DNA of 64,000 nt, taken from Galeruca laticollis. Lineage: Eukaryota > Arthropoda > Insecta > Coleoptera > Chrysomelidae. Positions 42,637 to 54,048 of the stretch are shown piece by piece; position 1 is the stretch's first letter; each line of letters begins with the position of its first letter. Under the pieces are notes generated by a model. The model was not told the DNA's origin and ran no database searches. It worked only from the letters and a program-made list of their open reading frames with translations. A program made the position numbers and the translations under genes. Location: NCBI GenBank assembly GCA_963921935.1, contig OY998181.1:143215377-143279376 (forward strand). The letters run 5' to 3'.

Positions 42637-45077
42637 TTAACTCTTTGACTCCTAGTAATCGAAGCTTTGGGACACACTTCAAATAATTTTTCTACTCTCG
42701 CCTAGTGATGTTAGTGTTAAGACACAGTCAATACGTGGATACTCGGTATCCCCTCCAACGGCTCCCGCTAAAAATTATATCTACGAGGATATTGGCGATA
42801 GTTTTAGTTGCATGTTAGCAGCGTTGGAGCACGGTACTGCCGCTGTTGTAATTTTTTTATTATAATACGAGTTTTTTAGTGATTTCTAATAAAATGACAG
42901 GAAGTTCGTGTAGATACAAGTTGTATATATAACATATTTTTATGATAAATGTTATTTGATGAATTTCGGGCATTTTACACTTAGTAATTGAGGTGGTCGA
43001 TCTTCTGGGACACAAGGCACTGATGGGTTCTTTATTTACAGGCAGAAAGAAATATTCTATTGCTGATTTGGAAACTATGAGTCAGGAAGCATTACTAACT
43101 CTTGTTGAAGACATTCCATCTGATGCAGACTCAGAACTTGATGACTGCTCCGATGACGATACCGAAACAGATTTTTTAAATCTGGAGCATCTGCCACTTA
43201 TCTCTGAAGAAATAAATCAAATTGAGGGCGTGCCAGAGGAAAATGAAATTGAGGACGTGCCAGAGGTAAATCAAATTCAGGACGAGGGCGTGCCAGAGAT
43301 AAATCAAACTGACGAAGACAGTGACGATGACATGCCGTTGGATATGCGTATAAAAAATATTTTCTTCTCAATACAATTTGGACCAGAGACTCCGAAAACT
43401 GCATTCAACATAAAAAAAAGTTTCAATGAACCGGTCGGTCCCAATCTACCGGACAATATAGATTCTCCGACAGATGTTTTTCTCCAACTTTTTACAAAAG
43501 AACTTATTGAATATATTGTCTTTCAAACTAATTTATATGCGGTGCAACATTGTGGTTGTGACGAAAATCGCATTGTACATACACAGACTAATGCGGAAGA
43601 AATGCGAGTATTTTTAGCAATACATTTACTAATGGGAATAAAGCATCTCCCGAGTTTGAGAGACTACTGGTCTTCCAGGGCAGATCTTCGAGATGTTTAT
43701 ATTAGTTCCTGTATGCCAAGGGACCGATTTGAGTGGTTGCTATCAAACTTACATTTGAACGATAATGCTCTTCAACCTAAAAGAAATGAAGCCAACTGTG
43801 ACAAGTTATATAAAGTTAGACCTTTATTGAATCATTTATCAGAAAGGTTTGCTGCATGTTATAATCCCGCAGAAAACCAAGCAATCGATGAGTCTATGAT
43901 AAGATTCAAAGGGCGTAGTTCTTTGCGGCAATATTTACCGATGAAGCCAATAAAAAGAGGATATAAGGTTTGGATAAGAGCGGACGAATCTGGTTTTGTA
44001 TGTCAGTCTGACATATACACAGGAAAAGCTGCCGATACTACTGAAAAAAATTTAGGAGCCCGAGTTATCAAAGAGCTTACTCGTCCATTGGTCGGAAAAG
44101 GCCATAAAGTTTATTTCGACAATTTCTTCAATTATGTGGAACTAACGAAAAGCTTGCGGGAAGATATCATTTATGCATGCGGAACAGCAAGGAAGGGAAG
44201 AAAGAACACACCAATAGATATGAAAGAGGATAATCAATTAGCAAGAGGGGAGTCAGATTGGCGAGTTAGCAAAGACGGAACTGTTTTTATAAAATGGAAA
44301 GATCGAAAAGGTGTTTTGTTTCTAAGTAATCATCATAACCCCGAAGATATTGACACAGTTTCTAGAAATAAGAAAGATGGAACTTCAGAAGAAATTACTT
44401 GTCCAAAACTAGTCAAGGACTACAATGCCAATATGGGTTTTGTTGACAAAATGGATATGCTGAAGTCGATTTATGAAGTGGACAGAAAATGGAAGAAATG
44501 GTGGCACCGGATCTTTTGGTATTTTTTAGATGTCTCACTGGTGAATGCTTTTATTATTTTCAAAAGTAGAGCAGCTGGAAAATCGCTTACGCTGAAAATG
44601 TTTAGGTTGGCAGTTGCAAACGGTCTCATTGGTGCCGAACCCGCCGTACCTAGAAAAGGACGCAAAAGACTTAGTACTGAAATAAATCACTTCAAATGTA
44701 CGGTGCCGTTAGAAGTTCGCTTTGATAAATGTGCACATATGCTAATTCATATGAAGCCAAGAAGATGTGCCTTTTGCAGTAGCCGAAAAGAACCTCACAA
44801 GTCTTCCTGGAGCTGTAAAACATGTGATGTAGGTTTGTGTCTTAACGACAAGAATAATTGTTTCTCTTGGTACCATTCAAAATAAAGTATTACTTATGAA
44901 AATATTTTAGTAACTTATGCCTAGTGTCCCAACACCTAAGACATGGTCTATTTTTTTTGTGGTTTGAGAAAAAAAATTAAAATGCATACCATTAGTTTCA
45001 AAAATAATACTTTTATATAAAATTACCAAAAAACTATTTAAAAGTGAAAAAAATTAATTCCGGCGTCAAAGGGTTAA
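42637..45077 (+). mobile_element. piggyBac element 5, apparently complete
   Basis: TTAA at 42637-42640 and 45074-45077. The ends TTAACTCTTTGACTCC and, reverse complemented, TTAACCCTTTGACGCC differ at two bases. The length is 2,441 bp. The single large frame is open. Unlike the other families here, I could not find a subterminal palindrome. Confidence 0.92.
43023..44885 (+). CDS. piggyBac 5 transposase, intact
   Basis: The first ATG in frame is 43023 (MGSLFTGRKKYSIADLETMS), giving about 620 aa. A TTTATTTACAG acceptor just after it allows a spliced alternative start. The N-terminal region is acidic and holds a short internal repeat (EGVPEENEIEDVPEVNQI, then EGVPEINQ). The core has QAIDESMIRFKGRSSLRQY (first Asp), KVYFDNFFNYVEL (second Asp) and MGFVDKMDMLKS (third Asp). 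The C-terminal finger is CAFCSSRKEPHKSSWSCKTC, then CLNDKNNCF. No stops or shifts. The relatives of this type are the PGBD4-like insect transposases. Confidence 0.94.
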   Translation: MGSLFTGRKKYSIADLETMSQEALLTLVEDIPSDADSELDDCSDDDTETDFLNLEHLPLISEEINQIEGVPEENEIEDVPEVNQIQDEGVPEINQTDEDSDDDMPLDMRIKNIFFSIQFGPETPKTAFNIKKSFNEPVGPNLPDNIDSPTDVFLQLFTKELIEYIVFQTNLYAVQHCGCDENRIVHTQTNAEEMRVFLAIHLLMGIKHLPSLRDYWSSRADLRDVYISSCMPRDRFEWLLSNLHLNDNALQPKRNEANCDKLYKVRPLLNHLSERFAACYNPAENQAIDESMIRFKGRSSLRQYLPMKPIKRGYKVWIRADESGFVCQSDIYTGKAADTTEKNLGARVIKELTRPLVGKGHKVYFDNFFNYVELTKSLREDIIYACGTARKGRKNTPIDMKEDNQLARGESDWRVSKDGTVFIKWKDRKGVLFLSNHHNPEDIDTVSRNKKDGTSEEITCPKLVKDYNANMGFVDKMDMLKSIYEVDRKWKKWWHRIFWYFLDVSLVNAFIIFKSRAAGKSLTLKMFRLAVANGLIGAEPAVPRKGRKRLSTEINHFKCTVPLEVRFDKCAHMLIHMKPRRCAFCSSRKEPHKSSWSCKTCDVGLCLNDKNNCFSWYHSK

Positions 45078-45851
45078 AATGTCCAAGCATACCCTGCCCC
45101 AGTAGTAAGTTAACTGTTTAAAATAGTATAGCCTTTGTAGTGGAAATACAAGAATCGAATCTGTTGGGGCTTAAATGTCGCTATAACTAGCAGTAAAAAC
45201 GTGTTCTGTAGATGGTGAATATATTCAAACTTCCTGACAGCACAAGCCAAAAGTACACAGGCTTGATCCCAACAGTATAGTTTCTTTGTGGACTGCTGGG
45301 AAGTTTGGATAAGTTCAAGTTTTATGTAAGCTCAACATCTTGAGGTGGCCACACCATCTTTTCAACGTTAATATATCTTAATTATATAGGCTGAACTATA
45401 ATTTTTATTATTCTGTATACTTGTTGCAATGTGAACATTTTCCGTTATAATTATTATTTATGTTTTTGTCAGTGTAAGAAATGTTTTTATATTTTTAGAA
45501 GAAGTAAATTTCACTTCTAAACAACAAGAATTGTCGGAACAGTTCAGTGGGAAGGTACCTTCAACAGATAGGTTATTTTGTATTCTTGTTTATTCTCAGA
45601 AATGCAGACAGAGTTTGTTTCATGTTACATACATTACCAGACTTATACATTTTTTAATGGATTCATTATTTTTTATGTATGTATGTATATGTGAATAAAT
45701 AAAGCTCCACAGAAGGTGGGGTTGTCTAAGGTAACAATATACTTGGCGGAAAAGTAATAATCGTAATGATATCAAATATTCTTTCTCTCCATTAGCAATC
45801 ATTTTTACTTGCTGTTGTTGCTTGAACCATTTAATAGTATTTTCCCCTACT
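45078..45851. other. Gap without recognised gene
   Basis: AT-rich. I see no supported coding frame and no tandem repeat. Confidence 0.35.
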
Positions 45852-46062
45852 TAACCCATTACATACCAGTGATGCGTTCACGCAACGCCTTTAATTATAT
45901 TTTTTGTTGGATAGCATAACATATTTATGAGATTATTTACATGTTTTTTACGAAATTAAGACTATAATTGAGCTGAAAAAATATTTAGTTTAAGGTATTG
46001 AAGGGATCAATAAAACCTTATTACTTTTTTATTATTTCATCACTTGATGAGTAAGAGGTTAA
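45852..46062. mobile_element. Candidate piggyBac-type MITE, 211 bp
   Basis: TTAACCCATTACATACC at 45852 and, reversed from 46062, TTAACCTCTTACTCATC share the TTAACC..TTAC frame. A perfect TGCGT-TC-ACGCA hairpin lies 20 bases inside the left end. The size, TTAA ends and subterminal hairpin fit a non-autonomous piggyBac. The TIR is imperfect, so this is tentative. Confidence 0.5.
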
Positions 46063-46399
46063 TATTTCATAAATAAATTACTTTGTTTAAATAGCTTCTG
46101 CATGTTTATTTGTAGCATCGTTTAATAATTTAATCTATTTTAATGTAATAATTCCTTTTAGATTAGATAGAAAATACTACTACATTATGTAATTTTTTTA
46201 ATGTATCTGTAATAAAAAAACATGAATTTGTATTAATAAATTTATAAATAAACAGTTTTTTGTTTCATCTACACTTCACGGTGTAAATGTATTATACATT
46301 CAAAAATAAGCCAGTTATTAACAAATGCATAGTTGGGTAGCCCTTTATTGCATTTTTTCTTAATTTTGATTGTATAATGGAGAACTATCTATATTTCTG

Positions 46400-46524
46400 T
46401 TGTACCTGGCAGGTAGTAAATTACATTTGATTCGAATTCTGAAAGTTCGAACCATATTCTGTGGTTTGAGCTTCAGTATTTGAATGTAATGTAGTTTACT
46501 ACCTTCGAGGTACTGGCAGTACAA
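46400..46524. repeat. Hairpin MITE-like inverted repeat
   Basis: TTGTACCTGGCAGGTAGTAA at the left and TACTACCTTCGAGGTACTGG with CAGTACAA at the right are inverted, and the homology continues inward (TTACATT...; TTCGAACC/GGTTTGAGC). The whole 125 bp folds back. Confidence 0.75.
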
Positions 46525-46705
46525 TAAATATCCGCTTCTATTTACCGCCAGATGGCGACAGTATCGAAAAATGGAAACTGTAAATATTTTTTAAGAGATC
46601 TACATTATCGGCCTATTTAGAGACACAACCTCTGCAGTAATTGTCGCATTAGATTTCATACTCGACAAGAGAGCACTTTTCATTCTATTCTCGGGTCCGT
46701 TTCCT

Positions 46706-47147
46706 GTGCGTAGAACTATCATATGATCCCACTTCATCTATACAGAGAAAGGGTAATAACTTAGTTAAATCTTTATTCAATAAACATCACATAGATTTGA
46801 CAGTTAAGAAGAAACTCATGAGCTACCATGGTGTCCCTCCAACATTTTATTCATCTCCGAAAGTTCACAAACCAGTTCTCTCTGTGAAACCGATAGTGGC
46901 TTCGATATTTCGATGTTTATCTAGATGCTTGTTTGAGAGTAGAGTTGGGATCGTATCAGTGTCCATTACTCCATAATACAAGTTTACATAATTATTATAT
47001 TATACTTTGTTACTATATTGTTATTATTATTATTGTGCTGTTTTATGTCTCTTTTATTCCACAGTGTAAGTTTTATTGGAGTTATGTTCTCTACATACAC
47101 CAATATTGTCATCCTCTCTTACACAAATAGAGAGCATTCCCCCCCCT
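46706..47147 (+). mobile_element. Penelope-like element copy 2, internally deleted, plus orientation
   Basis: It starts CGTAGAACTATCAT as in copy 1, continues with GAGAAAGGGTAATAACTTAG and the SPPKVHKPVLSV-type coding segment, and jumps near 46905 and 46970 to pieces that in copy 1 lie at 28560-28620 and 27310. It ends in the shared 3' tail (AGTTATGTTCTCTACATACA to AATAGAGAGC). Most of the RT and all of the GIY-YIG part are gone. Confidence 0.8.
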
Positions 47148-47560
47148 CTCTCCCACTCTCTTAATCACTTTTCATACATCTTCTTGCTAAACCCATTGTG
47201 TTGGCACTACAACAGAGGCCATTATTAAAGTGGGTACATTGTCCCACAATTCTCTGATTTTGGACTGTTGGTAACATTGTTTGTCTATTATTACATCCCA
47301 TTTAGAGGGAAAAGTATATCATTTCCTTACCGGCGTTCAACATAACAACGCTTAAAGATGATTTCAATTTACAAAATGGTGCTGCATTTTGACTTTTTAT
47401 AGTCGTGATGATTTGGTTGTTCAATGTGAATCTCATTTCTACTCAATTATTACACAATTCATAATCTGTAGTTCAAATTATTACAACTTAATGGAGTCTA
47501 ACCTCACTTCGTAGGTAAGTACACACGTGGTTGTGAATTTCATTACAATTAGCAGGACAC
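47148..47560. other. Gap, upstream part of Harbinger 2
   Basis: A C/T-rich patch follows the Penelope 3' end (about 47140-47160). Nothing else is recognised. The left end of Harbinger 2 probably lies here. Confidence 0.3.
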
Positions 47561-48257
47561 TTGAGCAACTATATTTATTTTTCACAAAATGCCAACAGTT
47601 TCACACAAAATGCTACCACCTTTTACCGAATTGCAAACTTTCCAAGCATATCTGGATGTATTGACGGCACACATATAAAAATTGAAAATCCTGGGGGTGC
47701 CAATGCAGAAGTATTTCGAAATAGAAAGGGTTGGTTTTCTCTAAATGTTCAAGTATGATCTATAACATTTTGAAGTACAAATTGTCCCCTAAGCACATAC
47801 ATTTTCCGGTTGTATGTGGTCCACATTTAGAAATATTGGACATTGCTGTTTGACATCTTGGATCAACACATGATAATGTAATTTTTAATCGTAGTGCAGT
47901 TCGAACTCGTTTTGAGTTGCAACAAAGTCCTGGATTGTTCCTTGGTGATAGTGTTTATGCTTGTCAGAATTATTTATTAACACATGTGTTAAATGCTGTC
48001 ACTTCAAATGAACAGATGTATAATGCTACCCATACACGAACACACGGAATCTTGTAGAACGAGTGTTTGGAGTATGGAAAAGAAGATTTTCCTGTCTACG
48101 AAATGGTTTACGCACTAACATCGATACTTCTGTGGCTATTGTTAATGCAACAGCTGTTCTATATAATATAAGCATTATTCATCATGAAAATAGAATCTTA
48201 GATGATCATGATGATGATGATGACGATCTGCAATATCACAATATAAACAATCAAGCA
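47561..48257 (+). pseudogene. Harbinger 2 transposase (HARBI1-like) fragment
   Basis: The frame at 47561 reads FYRIANFPSISGCIDGTHIK (first catalytic Asp) and FRNRKGWFSLNVQ, typical of DDE_Tnp_4 nucleases. After a stop at 47756 it continues in other frames with ILDIAV*HLGSTHDNVIFNR (second Asp) and SPGLFLGDSVYAC, and after a shift near 48045 with LVERVFGVWKRRF (Glu) and SVAIVNATAVLYNISI. A GATGAT run near 48210 encodes a DDDDDD tail. The N-terminal third is missing. At least one stop and one frameshift inactivate it. Confidence 0.8.
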
Positions 48258-48484
48258 AATAAAGTAGGTTTGGCATTTCGCACAGCTTGCATTAACACAC
48301 ATTTCAATCATTCTAGCTGTTTGCATCCTCTCTTTGTGAAGTTCCCATTGATGTATGATAGCTTCTTGCAGCTTTCATCATTTTCATCAAAATCATGCTT
48401 ATTATCTTTTCTCCTTTTTTTGGCTGGTGTACTTACATCATACACATTAGTAGTACTACTGGTTGAAGGAGTTGATGCTTGATC
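48258..48484 (-). pseudogene. Harbinger 2 MYB-like protein, C-terminal exon
   Basis: On the minus strand a splice acceptor (TTGTTGTAG, about 48485-48493) is followed by QASTPSTSSTTNVYD, KKRRKDNKHDFDEN and, after a shift, HQWELHKERMQTARMIE. A Ser/Thr linker, basic patch and terminal coiled-coil helix are usual for the C terminus of Harbinger MYB/SANT accessory proteins. It is convergent with the transposase at 47.6-48.3 kb, the same arrangement as in Harbinger 1. The SANT core would lie to the right and is not seen. Confidence 0.5.
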
Positions 48485-48493
48485 TACAACAAA

Positions 48494-48946
48494 AATTTAT
48501 TTCTCTAATAAAGTATAATAATTAGGTGAATATTCCCATTATTTTCTATTACACGTTGTGCTTGTTTTTTATGTTATTGAACTTTTTTAGGAATATTTTA
48601 TGTATTTTTCGTGTATTTATTAATTTTCAATTGGTTTCAGTTTGTTTTGATGTAATATGTTATTTTCAATTTTCAATTTTAAGTTTTTTTTAATATTAGT
48701 GAATAACATGTATGTAAAATATAAATATGTAGCATTATTATGATGTGTTGACAAGACGGCACGTTTTCAAAACGTTCTATATATAAGTTATTGAAAAAGT
48801 GGTATAAAGTTGCCGAAAAATTTTGAAAATTACACAGTAAGTTATTAAATTTTTATATAAAAACTACATAATTTTTGAAAACTTTGAATCAAATTGAATG
48901 AAAAAAATATTTTAGTCCGGGTGATGATCAGAAATTTACATTTATA
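48494..48946. other. AT-rich gap, probable LINE 5' UTR
   Basis: No frame recognised. It precedes ORF1 of the LINE and may hold its promoter. Confidence 0.35.
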
Positions 48947-49730
48947 ATGTCTTTATCAGAAGAAGCCATTCAACAGTTAACTAGTATAATTGAACGGCAG
49001 AATCAAAAACAAACTGAAATAATAACAGACAAATTAAACGAAGAAATCCAAAATATAAATAAACTAATAGCTTCTGAACAAATCAGAACTACTAAGGTAG
49101 AAGAGGAAGTAAAAGAACGGAAAAACAAAATCAAATATCTGGGAAAGAAAATTTGTTCAAATAATATTATTATTTTTAACAGCTATTACCAGGAAGGTGA
49201 TCTAATAGACTTTACAATAAATTTGTTGAATTCGAAACTTCAATTGAGCCTCAAAAACACTGAAATAAACGATATCTATACAATCGGAAAATCACAGTCG
49301 AATAAACCAATAGTTGTAAAGTTTCTGAGAGTATTGATCAAAAAAGATATTTTGAAAAACTGCAAGAAACTGAAAGGATCAGGCATTGTAATTGCGGAAG
49401 ACTTATCCCAGGAAGAAAGAAAAGAGAATAAATTACTGGTACAACACTTAAAACAAGCTAAAAACGAAAATAAAAAAGCACATATATACAAAAGCACTTT
49501 GATTTAGAAACAAACTCTACTAAAGATAAGAATTGTACAGGATCAGCATCTTCAAACAGCATTCTTCTAAAAGCCCGAGGGAAAGACAAAACAGAAATTC
49601 TTTCAAAGGTGCAGAAAAGAAAAACACCTGATAACGAAGAGAAAGAAGAACAATTACCAGCAAGGAAGAAAACACTGATAGAGCCAAAATTCGCTCAAAG
49701 ACAATCACGAAGGCTAAATAGTTCATAAAA
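48947..49730 (+). pseudogene. LINE ORF1 (coiled coil plus RRM-like), one frameshift
   Basis: ORF1 starts MSLSEEAIQQLTSIIERQNQ, with a heptad-rich coiled coil (about 1-65). The L1-like ORF1 fold follows: NNIIIFNSYYQEGDL, EINDIYTIGKSQSNKPIVV, KGSGIVIAEDLSQEERKENK and LLVQHLKQAKNENKKAHIY. A shift near 49493 (KSTLI* against FDLETNSTKDKN) is followed by a basic tail ending RRLNSS* at about 49730. ORF1 proteins trimerise and bind the element RNA. Confidence 0.75.
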
Positions 49731-49788
49731 ATTTTAAGAAAATAAAAGTTCACTTATATTCATTACAATATTTATAACTAAATTTAAT

Positions 49789-52121
49789 TTAACCCTAGAG
49801 TACTAATATGATTTGATTATTCCGTAATACTAATACGTCGTAAAATTTACGACTTTGGATTAAAACACATTTTAAAAAAATCAAAATATATTTTCCAACA
49901 GAAATAATAGGTTTTCCATCTTAAACTAATCAAATAAATGGATATGGTTTGAAAAAAAATGAATTATGCCGAAGAAAATGGACATTCTGGGCAACAATGT
50001 CTGTTGTGCTGTCCGCAGATTGCTCGTTTACACTGTACACAAAAGTTTGTTGTCATTCTTCTCAGACGGCTAGGGCAGAAGGAGCACACTGTCCGCTTCT
50101 TTGCCATAGGGTTATCTGGTTCAGGAACAGGCTGTATGTTTAGAATTTCGTTTATGTCCTGTCGAATATTGCGACGTAAATTGGGGATGTTCAATCTTTG
50201 GCGCATCCATGGCTCAGCAAGGCTTTTGCCCAAATTTAACATGAACTGGAAGCGGGAAGCAGGCTTCGTATTAGCTTTGTGAGAATTATGGCAGTATACT
50301 ACAAATGAATTGATGGTAGCTATGTTAATCATTCCATAAAAAACACACATAGGCCATCTCCGGGTTTTTCTGGAGAAGGTCATATTACTGCATAGTTGAT
50401 CAAAAGTATCTACACCTGACTTGGTTTCATTATAATTTATAATTATATCAGGTTTTCCATTTTCGGAAATGCTTGCACCTTCATGCAGAGTGGAAAGTAA
50501 CAACACTATTTTATTAGGTTTTGGTGCATATGAAACTAATGTCTTTTTCCTATCAAAGCAAAACATTGATGTGCCTCGTTGCCTATTTTTCAATAGTTCT
50601 GGTGGTATTTCTTTTTTATTTTTTCTCAGAGTTCCTATAATTGTTAGTTTGTACGGCAACTCCAAAAGTTCATCCGCCAAAGAAACTGACGTAAACCAGT
50701 TGTCCATGGTAATGTTACGGTTACTACCATGAACCGATTTTGTTAACTCTTTCACATAAAAATTTGCAAGAGGTAGTCCTCCAGTATCAGTGCTCTTTCC
50801 TAGATATGGACTAGCATCTATCATATATTTGGAGGATGTGTCGCATAACATAATAATCTTTATACCGTACTTCGACGGTTTGTTAGGTATGTACATACGA
50901 AATGGACACCTTCCTCTAAATCCTAAGAGCTGTTCATCGATGGTGAGATAAGATGATGGAATATAGGAACTTCTGCATACATCTATTAGCATATTCCATA
51001 TGTCACGAATAGGAGCGAATGAGTCGGTTTTTCTCCTTTCCTCCCTCGAAGTTTTATCGTCAAACCTGAGACAGTTTACTAAAAACGTAAAACGTTCTCT
51101 ACTCATACAGGCGCGATAGAAAGATCCCGATGTGGTCCCTTCAAACATATGTCTAGCATTTAGATGATTGTCTTTTTTGGCGGCAGAAAAAACTAGTATT
51201 CCCAGGAAGGCAAAGTTTTGATACCGTAGCAGAATTTGCAGCGTATTTAGAAGACTGCCTAACAATCTCTTCATTGGTGTGAAGAATAACTATGTCAAGA
51301 ATGTTGTCGTGAAAGAAGTGCAGAAAGTGGTCCTTTATTGAAGAACAGTTACGAGATTCTCCTTTGCAACCAGATATAAAATGAACAATATTCCTAGAGC
51401 TGACTCTCTTTGACAAGACTGGCTGTTTAGATGACCACTTATGACCATTCTTACCTTTTATATTTATTTGTTTAGGAAAAACTATATTTGGATCCCTTCG
51501 ACCCTGGCTTCGACATAGGCTGGCTAAAGGTTCATCGTCATCCGATGATTCTTGATCATATGACAAGAGAGCTTCTTCTGGACGTTCCTCTGCTAATTCT
51601 GGATTTTTTTTCTCGATGGCATGGTTGGTTGGTTGGTTATATTCTTCTGAGCTGTCAGAATGTACCGAATCCTCTTCTAAATAATCTTCCTCCCAGTCAC
51701 TTCCACTGTCCTCGTACGGTTCATTATAATCATCTTCTCCATTCATAATCTTTTCCATTTCTTGTTGCAACTGCGACGCAGTAAGTGGTTTATTTGCCAT
51801 TTCTCAGTTTCTGAAATTAATAAATAAATAAATCTTAGCTTTATACTTTGAAATTTGCATTTTGTTTCTACAAATTATGAAATATTATTAGTCTACTTAC
51901 ACAATAAATCGAGTATTCAGCATAAAACAAAGAAAAACATTCACAATAATTTCTGCACTTCCGCTAAAAATCCGACTGACGTGGACTTACCAACGTTTAG
52001 CAGAGTACTAAAGAGGAAGCTACTGGGAGACCCAAATCTGCAAGATTTTCCGTTGTTGCCAAATTTCGGGAAAAATAATTCGGCGTCGTAAATTTTACGA
52101 GTATTAGTACTCTAGGGTTAA
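49789..52121 (-). mobile_element. piggyBac element 6, one frameshift
   Basis: TTAA at 49789-49792 and 52118-52121. The ends are TTAACCCTAGAGTACTAATA in both directions (20 of 20). Palindromes GTCGTAAAATTTACGAC (49837-49853) and GTCGTAAATTTTACGAG (52085-52101) lie inside. The length is 2,333 bp. It sits between ORF1 and ORF2 of the LINE. Confidence 0.96.
49964..51800 (-). pseudogene. piggyBac 6 transposase, single frameshift
   Basis: The chain starts MANKPLTASQLQQEMEKIMN at 51800, has a Glu/Asp/Ser-rich N-terminal region, then NGHKWSSKQPVLSKRVSSRN. A single frameshift near 51240 separates KYAANSAT from RYQNFAFLGILVFSAAKKDN. The core has YLTIDEQLLGFRGRCPFRMY (first Asp), NITMDNWFTSVSLA (second Asp) and KSGVDTFDQLCSNM (third Asp). 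It ends with a full Cys/His finger (CSFCPSRLRRMTTNFCVQC...CGQHNRHCCPEC) and a stop at 49964. It closely resembles piggyBac 7 in motif wording. Apart from the shift it looks complete. Confidence 0.92.
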
Positions 52122-52493
52122 ATTTTATAAGCTAACCACACGTACTAATTCCTAATATCTAAAAGGATTAAATTTAAATTAACTAAAATCTGTCTTTAAT
52201 AATACAAAATTTGGTCAAGTTTTTTATTACCACTTCTATGGCACTTGTTTCAAAAGACAATTAATTTTATTATCAAGTTTTTGATTTTATCGTTGGAAAT
52301 GGACATTTGGCTGAAGTATTTTTTAAAGTCGACGTTTTTTATATTTATCTGTGTAAATTAATTTTAAACTTCAGATTTGTTAATGAATGTCTGGTTTTAT
52401 ATTATAGTCTTAGTAAATTGTATTAAATAAACCACTAACGCATCAAATAACTTTTTGATGTTTTAACTTTTAAAACTGTAAATATTTATGTGA

Positions 52494-54022
52494 ATGGATG
52501 ATTATATACGTGATTTTGAAGTAGAAAAGATAGAAACATTCCCTTTACAAACATCAGAGGAAACGAAGAAGGTCCTAAAAATAAACGACTACAATATTAA
52601 TTTTAAAATAATCCACAGTAATATTCGAAGCATCGCTTGTAATTTTGATGAATTTCAAATCTTTATAGAGGGGTTAGAAACAAAAATTGAATGTATTGTT
52701 CTAACAGAAACCCATTTTATTCCAGACTTATCACTGTATAATATTGATGGTTACCGAACTGTATATAACTACGGAAAATTCAACCAGAGTGATGGAGTCA
52801 TTGTATTTATAAAATTTGAGCTGTATGAGTCGCATAACTTATTTGATTTAAGTGGTAGTTCACTTATTAAAATAAAAACCCATTTTGGAAATAAAACGGT
52901 TATTATAAATGCTTTCTATTGATCACCAGCTTCTGATAACAAAGTCGACTCGTTTGTTGAGGAGTTAAATGCCATTTAAGATATTCAAACTGAAACTCAG
53001 TAACAGTGATTTTAAACTTTTTGTTGGCGATATCAATATTGATCTATTAACTGAAAATGATAACAAGAGAAATTACTTAGACGTCTTAAACGAATGCGGT
53101 TATCAATTGGCCATTAATGCTCCAACAAGAGTTCGAAGAAATTCAAAGACATGTATAGATCATATTTTTGTATATTCTAAAAGTGTTAATTTTTATAATA
53201 ATTTGATTTCTCTAATAATCAACACATCAGTAACTGATCACTATACAGTAATGCTATAGCTGATTCTTTCTGAGAGAGATCGTGTTGTAAACTCTAAATC
53301 TGAATATTTTGCCCAGATAGATAAGAATAAACTGATACATAGATTTCAACATACTGACTGGAATGATATTATTTTCAATCCAAATTTGGAATTCGCAACT
53401 GATAAACTGGTCAGCACTATCCAAGATAATATTAGGCAGTCAACAACGTATACAAAGATTAAGAATAATTTAAGAAAAAGAAAAAATTGGATCACACCAT
53501 ATCTCATAAAATCCGTTAACAAAAAAAATGAAATGTATAAAAAATCAAAAATAAATCCTCTAAATACTATACTTAAAAAATAATATACAGATTACAAAAA
53601 GCTACTAAATAAATTAATCGTCACTGCTAAAATTAATTATTATAATAAACTTATAGAAGACGAACAAAATTCGTCAAAAAAGATATGGAATGTAGTAAAC
53701 TCAATATCTAAAAAAAAACAAAAAACACGGAAATTACAAATATTGAGGACAACAATGGAACAATGGAATAAAGCTGAGATAATTTCTGAAATGTTTAATA
53801 CTTTCATTGTAAATATAGGACGAAATCTAGCAAAAACCATACAAAAACCAATAAATTATAAAGAAAAGAAAATTATAAATTGTCATTCCATGTTTTTTGC
53901 ACCCACCAGTATCACAGAAATAAAAAATATAATTAGTCAACTAAAGAATAAAAAAGCACCGGGTTGGGATGAAATAAGGGCTGAAACGCTCAAACATATT
54001 TCAGATTTTATTGCATATCCGC
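52494..54022 (+). pseudogene. LINE ORF2: AP-type endonuclease and start of RT, decayed
   Basis: ATG 52494 (MDDYIRDFEVEKIETFPLQ). Endonuclease landmarks: IIHSNIRSIACNFDEF, CIVLTETHFIPD (catalytic Glu), FKLFVGDINIDLL (Asp/Asn pair) and RNSKTCIDHIFVYS with VTDHYTVML (terminal His). A TGA at 52921-52923 (NAFY*SPAS) and a frameshift near 52975 break this domain. The linker runs through 53262-53740 with a stop at 53581-53583. The RT N terminus is visible as IISQLKNKKAPGWDEIRAET and LKHISDFIAYPL, ending at the TTAA at 54023. Confidence 0.82.
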
Positions 54023-54048
54023 TTAACCCATTAGCGCTTAGCGTTAAC
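54023..54048. mobile_element. Isolated piggyBac-like left end (TTAACCCATTAGCGC...)
   Basis: TTAACCCATTAGCGCTTAGC begins exactly where LINE ORF2 homology stops. TTAACCCATTA also begins piggyBac 2, and AGCGCT is palindromic. The matching right end was not found, so this is a candidate eighth TTAA-type insertion of which only one end is recognised. Confidence 0.45.

Larger units (their letters stand above)
48947..54022 (+). mobile_element. Non-LTR retrotransposon with ORF1 and ORF2, split by piggyBac 6
   Basis: ORF1 (48947-49730) and ORF2 (52494-54022) are in order and orientation. The space between them is taken up mostly by piggyBac 6 (49789-52121). ORF2 stops abruptly at TTAA 54023-54026, where another TTAA-type end begins, so the RT core and 3' UTR are absent. 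Exact clade (CR1/jockey group or RTE) is not determined. Confidence 0.8.

Noticed and set aside
49949..50732. Plus-strand frames over 49949-50732
   Set aside because: They are antisense to the piggyBac 6 transposase, whose DDD motifs and Cys finger define the coding strand.
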